In this document: piece after piece, positions 30,431 through 35,187 of the stretch
Position numbering within the stretch: the stretch's first letter is position 1
Layout: each line of letters opens with the position of its first letter
DNA from: a bacterium
GTDB lineage: Bacteria > Patescibacteriota > Minisyncoccia > Minisyncoccales > CG1-02-41-26
Assembly: GCA_030648255.1 (NCBI GenBank)
Contig: JAUSHZ010000023.1
Coordinates: forward strand, 1 to 35,187
Direction: 5' to 3'
Length of the DNA stretch: 35,187 nucleotides
The notes under the pieces: model-generated
Told to the model about the DNA's origin: nothing
The model's database searches: none
The model's input: only the letters and a program-made list of their open reading frames with translations
Program-made: the position numbers and the translations under genes

Positions 30431-31501
30431 ATGCCAGGAAACACTTTTGGACAATTATTTAAAATAACTACTTTTGGCGAGTCGCATGGATTGGCAGTCG
30501 GTTGCGTTATTGATGGCATGCCCTCTAATTTTGAGCTATCAGAAAGCGATATTCAGCCAGATTTAGACAAAAGAAAGCCAGGACAAAGCCATCTCACCAC
30601 AGCTAGACAGGAAAAAGACCAAGTGAAAATTAAGTCTGGCGTTTTTGAGGGCAAAACAACTGGCGCGCCTATTTTACTTTTAGTGAACAACGAGGATAAG
30701 CGGTCTGAAGATTATTTAGATATTAAAGATTTGTTTAGGCCTTCGCACGCTGACTTTACTTATCAAGCAAAATATGGCATTAGGGATTGGCAAGGAGGGG
30801 GCAGGGCCTCGGCTCGCGAAACTGTGGCTCGGGTGGCCGCTGGCGCTGTGGCTAAAAAATTCCTTCAAGAAAAGTTAAGCGTAGAGTTTTTAACATTCAT
30901 TGAAAGTGTTGGCGAGGTTAAAGCCAGCATAAATTATCAAGAAGTAAAAGCAAGCGATATTGAGGCTAGCTTGGTAAGATGCCCTAGCCCAGAAGATAGC
31001 CAAAGAATGATTGAGCTAATTGAAAAAACAAAAGCAGAAGGGGATTCTATTGGCGGGGTTGTGTTTGGCGTAATTAAAAAAATGCCAAAGGGTTTGGGAG
31101 AGCCAGTGTTTGATAAGCTTTCAGCCGACTTAGCCAAAGCCATGCTTTCCATTGGAGCTGTTAAAGGTTTTGAATATGGCCGTGGTTTTTTAGCTAGCAC
31201 GATGAAGGGTAGCGAACACAACGACGAGTTTTATATAAAAGACAGTCAAGTGAGAACAAAAACTAATAACTCGGGTGGCATACAGGGTGGTATTTCCAAT
31301 GGCGAGGATATTTATTTTCGCGTGGCTTTTAAGCCAACGGCCACTATAGCTAAAAATCAAAATACAATTGGCTTAGATGGCCAAGCAGTGGTTGTTAAGG
31401 CTAGCGGTCGGCACGACCCTTGCGTGGCTATTAGGGCTGTGGCTGTGGTTGAGGCCATGGGGGCTATAACAGTTATGGATCATTATTTGCGCAATAAATA
31501 A
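30431..31501 (+). CDS. aroC: Chorismate synthase
   Basis: The product has 356 residues, standard length, starting one base after aroK. Signatures: GNTFGQLFKITTFGESHG, with the catalytic His; KRKPGQSHLTTAR; FRPSHADFTYQAKYG; GGGRASARETVARVAAGA; and GGIQGGISNGEDIYFRVAFKPT. It uses reduced FMN to turn EPSP into chorismate, the branch point. RHDPCVAIRAVAVVEAM near the C terminus is intact. No SD is present. Confidence 0.96.
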   Translation: MPGNTFGQLFKITTFGESHGLAVGCVIDGMPSNFELSESDIQPDLDKRKPGQSHLTTARQEKDQVKIKSGVFEGKTTGAPILLLVNNEDKRSEDYLDIKDLFRPSHADFTYQAKYGIRDWQGGGRASARETVARVAAGAVAKKFLQEKLSVEFLTFIESVGEVKASINYQEVKASDIEASLVRCPSPEDSQRMIELIEKTKAEGDSIGGVVFGVIKKMPKGLGEPVFDKLSADLAKAMLSIGAVKGFEYGRGFLASTMKGSEHNDEFYIKDSQVRTKTNNSGGIQGGISNGEDIYFRVAFKPTATIAKNQNTIGLDGQAVVVKASGRHDPCVAIRAVAVVEAMGAITVMDHYLRNK

Positions 31502-31524
31502 TAGATAATAGATAATAAATATTT

Positions 31525-32427
31525 ATGGAAAAACTAAAAAAGATTTGGCTCAATGGCCATTTAATAGATTGGGAAAACGCTCAAATTCATATCTTAACCC
31601 ATACTTTGCATTATGGCAGCGGTGTTTTTGAGGGTATAAGATGTTATAAAACTGCGAAAGGCCCGGCTGTTTTCCGCTTAAAAGACCACATTGAACGGCT
31701 TTTTTATTCGGCAGTTGTTTTGGAAATGGACATACCATTTTCTCAACAGCAAATTGAAGAAGCGGTTTTGCAAACTATAAAAGCAAATGAGCTTGAAGAA
31801 TGTTATATCAGGCCTATTGTATTTTTTGGAGATAAAATGGGCTTAAATCCTAAAGGCGCGCCATTACATATTGCCATAGCTGTTTGGCCCTGGGGAGCTT
31901 ATTTGGGTGGCAAGGAAACAGTTGATGTAAAAATTTCTAAATATATAAGAATGCACCCAGGCTCAGCTGATATTAAGGCCAAGATGTGTGGCTACTACGC
32001 AAATTCTGTTTTAGCTTCATTGGAAGCTCATAAAGAAAACTTTGACGAAGCATTATTCTTAGATTACGAAGGATTTGTGGCTGAAGGCCCGGGTGAGAAT
32101 ATATTTTTCGTGGAACAGGGTAAACTCTTAACGCCAAAAAGCGATAATATCTTGGCTGGTATTACCAGAAACAGTATTTTAAAAATTGCCAATGATTTGG
32201 GCATTGAAACCAAAGAAGAAAAAATATCCCCTGAAAGGGCTAAACTAGCTAGCGAGGCGTTTTTCACTGGCACGGCTGCTGAAGTGTGCCCTATTGGTAA
32301 GATAGACGATGTTTTAATTGGTCAGGCTAAGGTGGGAGAAATTACCTCACAAATTAAAAAAGTTTTTGAACAAGTTATTACAGGTAATAACGACGCTTAT
32401 TTATCTTGGCTAACTTTTCTTAAATAA
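31525..32427 (+). CDS. ilvE: Branched-chain/aromatic class IV aminotransferase
   Basis: The product has 300 residues of fold-type IV. LHYGSGVFEGIRCY is the conserved front; the PLP lysine is in DIKAKMCGYYANSVLA; EGPGENIFFVEQGKLLTP, GITRNSILKIANDLG and FFTGTAAEVCPIGKID complete the IlvE pattern. By sequence it is IlvE. In this operon its probable job is the last step, transamination of phenylpyruvate and 4-hydroxyphenylpyruvate to Phe and Tyr, since no other aromatic aminotransferase is present. The short gap before it holds TAGATAA tandem repeats and no SD. Confidence 0.9.
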   Translation: MEKLKKIWLNGHLIDWENAQIHILTHTLHYGSGVFEGIRCYKTAKGPAVFRLKDHIERLFYSAVVLEMDIPFSQQQIEEAVLQTIKANELEECYIRPIVFFGDKMGLNPKGAPLHIAIAVWPWGAYLGGKETVDVKISKYIRMHPGSADIKAKMCGYYANSVLASLEAHKENFDEALFLDYEGFVAEGPGENIFFVEQGKLLTPKSDNILAGITRNSILKIANDLGIETKEEKISPERAKLASEAFFTGTAAEVCPIGKIDDVLIGQAKVGEITSQIKKVFEQVITGNNDAYLSWLTFLK

Positions 32428-32428
32428 T

Positions 32429-32701
32429 ATGCCAGAATCATTGCAAAAAATGCGTTCGCAAATAGATAAAATCGACCAAGAATTGATTAAGGTTTTAGCT
32501 AAAAGATTTATTGTTACTAAAAAAGTGGGCCAACATAAAATAGACAATCAATTGTCAGCCCAAGATAAAACAAGAGAGCGAGCAATGTTTTTGCAAAGGA
32601 AAAGCTGGGCCAAAGAAAATGGTTTATCAGAAAATTTAGTTAAAGATATTTTTAGTTTAATTATAAAAAAAGTTGTTAAAGACAATGCCAAAACAGATTG
32701 A
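32429..32701 (+). CDS. Chorismate mutase, AroQ-type
   Basis: The product has 90 residues with the all-helical AroQ fold: MRSQIDKIDQELIKVLAKRF.VTKKVGQHK carries the N-terminal Arg, the Arg/Lys pair and the conserved Asp; KTRERAMFLQR and LVKDIFSLIIKK supply the later helices. It converts chorismate to prephenate. In many bacteria this domain is fused to PheA or TyrA; here it is separate but its last 17 nt overlap the start of the TyrA-PheA gene, so the two are translationally coupled. Confidence 0.93.
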   Translation: MPESLQKMRSQIDKIDQELIKVLAKRFIVTKKVGQHKIDNQLSAQDKTRERAMFLQRKSWAKENGLSENLVKDIFSLIIKKVVKDNAKTD

Positions 32702-34382
32702 AAAACCTTTAATAGGAATTGTTGGGGGAGAAGGTAAAATGGGGGAGTGGTTTAGATCTTTTTTTAATAACTTAGGATTAAAAGTTATTATTTCAGACAT
32801 AAACACCCAACTAACTAATATTGAGCTATCTAAAAAGGCTGATATTGTTTTGGTGTCTGTGCCCATTAGAAAAGCAGTTGAAGTGATTAAGGAAATTAGG
32901 GGGGTTGTCAGAAAAGACGCTCTTTTGTGCGATATTATTTCGCTCAAAACAGAGCCAGTTCAAGCAATGGCCATGGCGCATTCAGGTGTTTTGGGCATGC
33001 ATCCTTTGTTCGGGCCGTTATTTCAAGATATGAAAGGCCAAAAAATTGTTTTTTGCCCCATGCAAGCTAAAAGTAACCAGTGGGTTGATTTTTTAAAAGA
33101 TATTTTTATTAAAAATGGTGCTGAGGTAATTGAAATGAGCCCAAAGCAACACGATTTGCAAATGGCCATAGTGCAAGCGCTTACTCATTTTGTGAACGTA
33201 AACTTAGCGCAAACATTTTTTGCTCAAAAATTCAATCCCAACTCGTCCTTTCTAACGCCTGTGTTTCGTTTGCAAAGCTTGATTATTGGCCGGGTTTTGA
33301 GCACCGACCCCCAGCTTTGCTGTGATATAGAAATGGAAAATCCATATTTCCCTAAAGTTTTAGCTCGCTTTGAGCAACAAATCAAAAGTTCAGCTAAAGA
33401 CGTAATTGGCAAAAACAGAAAATCTTTTGTTAAAAAAATAGAAAAAGTTTCGGCTGTTTTAGATGATTTTATAAAAATTTCCCAAAGTAAATCTACCCAA
33501 GTTTTACAGCTTGTCGATAATCAGCCAATAAAAGCAAAAAAAGCGTCAAGTATCAGCCACTTAAAGCAACAAGGCGCTAAAGTTGGTTTTTTAGGTCCAC
33601 AAGGAACATTTTCTCATCAAGCCGCTACTAATCTTTTTCCAAATACTAATAAGTTGATACCTTTTAACGCAATTAGAGAGATTTTTGAGGCAGTTAATAA
33701 TCAAACAATTGACTTTGGGGTAGTGCCCGCAGAAAATACTTTAGGAGGTATTGTGCCAGAAACAATCAATAGCTTAATTGAGTATCCTTTAAAAGTTAGC
33801 GGTTCTTTTGAGTTGGGCATACATCATTGTCTTTTGTCTAGGCTAAAGGATAAAAAAGATTTACAAATTATTAAAACGCATAAGCAGGCGTTGTTGCAAT
33901 GCGAAAAGTTTCTGCGAGAAAATCTGCCACAAATTAAAACAGAGGTTTCTTTGAGCACCACTTCAGCTATTGAAGAAACAAAAGACAAGTACACAGGCTT
34001 TATTGCTCCATTTTCAGCCGCCAAGGTTTATGGGTTAAATGTTTTAGCAAAAGATATTGAAGACGCCAAAGGAAATGTTACTAAATTTTACATTATTACC
34101 AATGTTTTAAATAAGGCCATACAGCAAAAACTAGGCAACAACAAAACTTTGCTTTTGCTGGCTGTTTATAATAGAGTGGGCGTTTTAAGGGATATTTTAC
34201 AGGTTTTTGCCAATAACGGGCTTAACCTCTCTTCTTTGCATTCCGTGCCCTCTAAGTTGCAGCCCTGGGATTATTTTTTCTTTATGGAGGTTGATAATCA
34301 TTATCAAAGCTTGGCTATTAAAAAAACTCTAAAAGATATTGCCAAATATTGCACGGTAATTCGCGAAATAGGTGCGGGTTAG
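32685..34382 (+). CDS. tyrA-pheA: Bifunctional prephenate dehydrogenase-prephenate dehydratase (TyrA-PheA-ACT)
   Basis: From ATG 32685 the product has 565 residues; TTG 32673 is a less likely start. Residues 1 to about 290 are TyrA: GIVGGEGKMGEW for NAD(P), VSVPI, LGMHPLFGP with the active-site His, QALTHFVN with the second His. From about 298 to 480 is prephenate dehydratase: AKVGFLGPQGTFSHQA, VVPAENTLGGIV, SFELGIHHCLL and NVTKFYII in place of the usual TRF. An ACT domain ends the protein (about 486-565). Its RVGVLRDIL matches the GALV region, but the usual ESRP is HSVP, so Phe feedback may be weak. One chain thus sends prephenate to both Tyr and Phe. Related TyrA/PheA fusions with chorismate mutase are known in some archaea. 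Confidence 0.93.
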   Translation: MPKQIEKPLIGIVGGEGKMGEWFRSFFNNLGLKVIISDINTQLTNIELSKKADIVLVSVPIRKAVEVIKEIRGVVRKDALLCDIISLKTEPVQAMAMAHSGVLGMHPLFGPLFQDMKGQKIVFCPMQAKSNQWVDFLKDIFIKNGAEVIEMSPKQHDLQMAIVQALTHFVNVNLAQTFFAQKFNPNSSFLTPVFRLQSLIIGRVLSTDPQLCCDIEMENPYFPKVLARFEQQIKSSAKDVIGKNRKSFVKKIEKVSAVLDDFIKISQSKSTQVLQLVDNQPIKAKKASSISHLKQQGAKVGFLGPQGTFSHQAATNLFPNTNKLIPFNAIREIFEAVNNQTIDFGVVPAENTLGGIVPETINSLIEYPLKVSGSFELGIHHCLLSRLKDKKDLQIIKTHKQALLQCEKFLRENLPQIKTEVSLSTTSAIEETKDKYTGFIAPFSAAKVYGLNVLAKDIEDAKGNVTKFYIITNVLNKAIQQKLGNNKTLLLLAVYNRVGVLRDILQVFANNGLNLSSLHSVPSKLQPWDYFFFMEVDNHYQSLAIKKTLKDIAKYCTVIREIGAG

Positions 34383-34403
34383 CTTGGCCTCGCTTTAGCG
34401 GAA

Positions 34404-34431
34404 TTGACAACAAATTTTATTTTGCTAATAT
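34404..34431 (+). promoter_or_regulatory. Promoter of third leader cassette (TTTGC-type)
   Basis: TTGACA (34404-34409), 16 nt, TAATAT (34426-34431) preceded by TTTGC, then exactly 12 nt to the ATG, as in the other two cassettes. Confidence 0.78.
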
Positions 34432-34443
34432 AAAAACATAAAT

Positions 34444-34542
34444 ATGAAATCTTTAACTCGAGCTAATTTCCAATACACCAAATGGACTATTTGTTCCCCA
34501 TTATGCGGGAAGGAGATTAGTTTGAGCTTTGAAAATAAATAA
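34444..34542 (+). CDS. Attenuator leader peptide of third cassette (32 aa)
   Basis: The 32-codon frame starts MKSLTRANFQYTKWTICSP and ends LCGKEISLSFENK; the end is like that of the Phe/Tyr leader (REVSLSFLKD). A single Trp codon precedes TTCCC-CATTATGC-GGGAA by a few codons, where stalling would free GGGAAGGAGATTAGTTTGAG to pair with CTTCAAACTAGCCCCCTTCC downstream. No amino acid is strongly enriched; Trp, Cys or Thr are candidates, or general slowing of the ribosome. The antiterminator pairing is the clearest of the three cassettes. Confidence 0.72.
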   Translation: MKSLTRANFQYTKWTICSPLCGKEISLSFENK

Positions 34543-34565
34543 ACAAAACTTTAAAACTTCAAACT

Positions 34566-34607
34566 AGCCCCCTTCCTTTGTACAGAGGAAGGGGGCTTTA
34601 GCTTTTT
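34566..34607 (+). terminator. Attenuator terminator of third cassette
   Basis: Perfect 12-bp stem AGCCCCCTTCCT / AGGAAGGGGGCT with an 8-nt loop, followed by TTAGCTTTTT. Its 5' arm is also complementary to GGGAAGG in the leader. Confidence 0.92.
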
Positions 34608-34658
34608 AGCGTTTGATGTTTAAAAATTAAATTAATTGAATTGAAAGGGGTGATTACC

Positions 34659-34781
34659 TTGGGAAATCCAAGACCTACGTGGCAATGTGCTTCTTGTGGC
34701 AGATCGAACAAGGACAATGTTAGATTTTGTAAGTGTGGACTATCAAAGCATGATTCTCGAAACAAAAGAATAAGGAGATAA
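34659..34781 (+). CDS. Small zinc-ribbon protein (40 aa)
   Basis: TTG 34659 follows AAAGGGGTGA (34645-34653) at good SD distance. The 40-residue product has WQCASCGRSNKDNV and RFCKCGLSKH, i.e. C-x2-C-x10-C-x-C. Trp before the first Cys and the Asn spacer recall RanBP2-type zinc ribbons, though the last pair is CxC rather than CxxC. The C terminus is basic (RNKRIRR). Nucleic-acid or ribosome binding is inferred. It ends 2 nt before the next small gene. Confidence 0.68.
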   Translation: MGNPRPTWQCASCGRSNKDNVRFCKCGLSKHDSRNKRIRR

Positions 34782-34783
34782 AA

Positions 34784-34990
34784 ATGCCAGATAAGAAAAG
34801 TAGTATAAAAAAAAGGAATCAAGAAAAGATTAACCAAGAAAAGAAGGAAAAACAAGAAAAGGGGAGTAAAGATGTTGCTAGCCCTAGGCTTCAGAGTAGA
34901 AAAACAGTAAAAAAACACGGAAAGACGTATGTACGTCTTGGTAGCGGGAAGCTTGCACCCTTTGTTGCGCGAACTACTGCGCAAGGATAA
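34784..34990 (+). CDS. Small Lys-rich protein (68 aa)
   Basis: ATG 34784 has AAGGAG 6 nt upstream, inside the zinc-ribbon gene end. The first 35 residues are extremely Lys/Glu/Gln-rich and probably a charged helix. The rest, ending GKTYVRLGSGKLAPFVARTT, looks ordered. I do not recognise a family. The 3' coding part contains perfect hairpins (AAGACGT-ATGT-ACGTCTT and TTGCGC/GCGCAA), as in the other cassette genes. Likely works with the zinc-ribbon protein. Confidence 0.68.
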   Translation: MPDKKSSIKKRNQEKINQEKKEKQEKGSKDVASPRLQSRKTVKKHGKTYVRLGSGKLAPFVARTTAQG

Positions 34991-34997
34991 GCTATCA

Positions 34998-35029
34998 GAA
35001 AGGCTTCTGGAATATTTCAGAAGCCTTTC
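34998..35029 (+). other. Strong hairpin after the third cassette
   Basis: GAAAGGCTTCTG / CAGAAGCCTTTC, 12 perfect pairs with an 8-nt loop, 7 nt after the stop. No T-tract follows, as at the ends of the other two cassettes. Confidence 0.75.
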
Positions 35030-35055
35030 GACTATACGTTAAGTTTCAGTATTTT

Positions 35056-35187
35056 CTAATCAATAAAGGACCCTGAAATTTCAGCCATTGTTTTACTGGA
35101 AAAAATGGTTGGGAATTGAAGCTTTTTGTTTTTAAAACTATTAAATAATTCTTCTTTTTCTTTCTGCATAAATTCTGCAAATTCGTT
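35056..35187 (-). CDS. Partial transposase of a second, diverged IS copy
   Basis: Read on the minus strand, the last 43 codons before the TAG at 35056-35058 begin NEFAEFMQKEKEELFNSFKN and end FID. They align with the C terminus of the transposase encoded at 25756-27045 (NDFAERMQKTKQELFKNFKH, ending FVD). The bases at the stop, AGTATTTTCTAATCAA, also match the first element's left end. The rest of the gene lies beyond the window, so completeness is unknown. It sits about 12-20 nt past the third cassette's final hairpin. Confidence 0.85.
   Translation of the reverse strand, partial: NEFAEFMQKEKEELFNSFKNKKLQFPTIFSSKTMAEISGSFID

Overview
The window looks like a chromosomal segment of a Candidate Phyla Radiation bacterium (Patescibacteria, probably Parcubacteria-like). 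This rests on overall character, not a database match: strongly AT-rich DNA, standard code with TGA used as stop, tight 1-17 nt overlaps, large secreted proteins built from peptidoglycan-binding, LamG, CAP and sortase modules, and very few Shine-Dalgarno (SD) sequences.

Layout. 1-5 kb: a cell-surface cluster (Cys-rich repeat protein cut by the window edge, CAP-domain membrane protein, sortase, DUF11-type surface protein). 5-11 kb: two large secreted proteins, a peptidoglycan-binding/Ig-like protein and a LamG plus HExxH putative metalloprotease, each followed by the same terminator hairpin. 11.1-12.5 kb: a complete AbiE-type toxin-antitoxin pair with a perfect operator-like palindrome. 12.5-16 kb: the head of the division cluster (mraZ, rsmH, ftsL-like, ftsI) with a strong promoter and MraZ-box-like repeats. 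16-20.5 kb (minus): a 1493-residue protein with two nucleotidyltransferase-like motifs. 20.6-23.4 kb: a small acidic protein and a VirD4/TraG-like membrane ATPase. 23.4-25.7 kb: an unknown gene in a leader-attenuator cassette, then an M20 peptidase. 25.7-27.2 kb: an insertion sequence. 27.2-28.0 kb: a remnant of a second AbiEii-type toxin locus. 28.0-34.4 kb: an aromatic amino-acid operon, aroA-aroK-aroC-aminotransferase-chorismate mutase-tyrA/pheA fusion, carrying shikimate to Phe and Tyr. 34.4-35.2 kb: a third leader-attenuator cassette with two small basic proteins, then the end of a second, diverged transposase.

The most interesting system is a family of three leader-peptide attenuators (near 23.44, 28.09 and 34.44 kb), found by reading between the annotated genes. 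Each has a promoter with TTTGC directly before the -10 hexamer, exactly 12 nt from the -10 to the leader ATG (so a nearly leaderless mRNA), a 30-34 codon leader peptide, a CCC-loop-GGG pause hairpin inside it, an antiterminator strand, and an intrinsic terminator. Each is followed by a gene or small genes with an SD, then a strong hairpin without a T-tract. One leader is Leu-rich; one is Phe/Tyr-rich and lies upstream of the Phe/Tyr operon.

A second unnamed element is a ~200-nt structured 5' leader present twice (4965-5156 and 27191-27398). Its helices covary and both copies end with the same bases at the ATG of otherwise unrelated genes.
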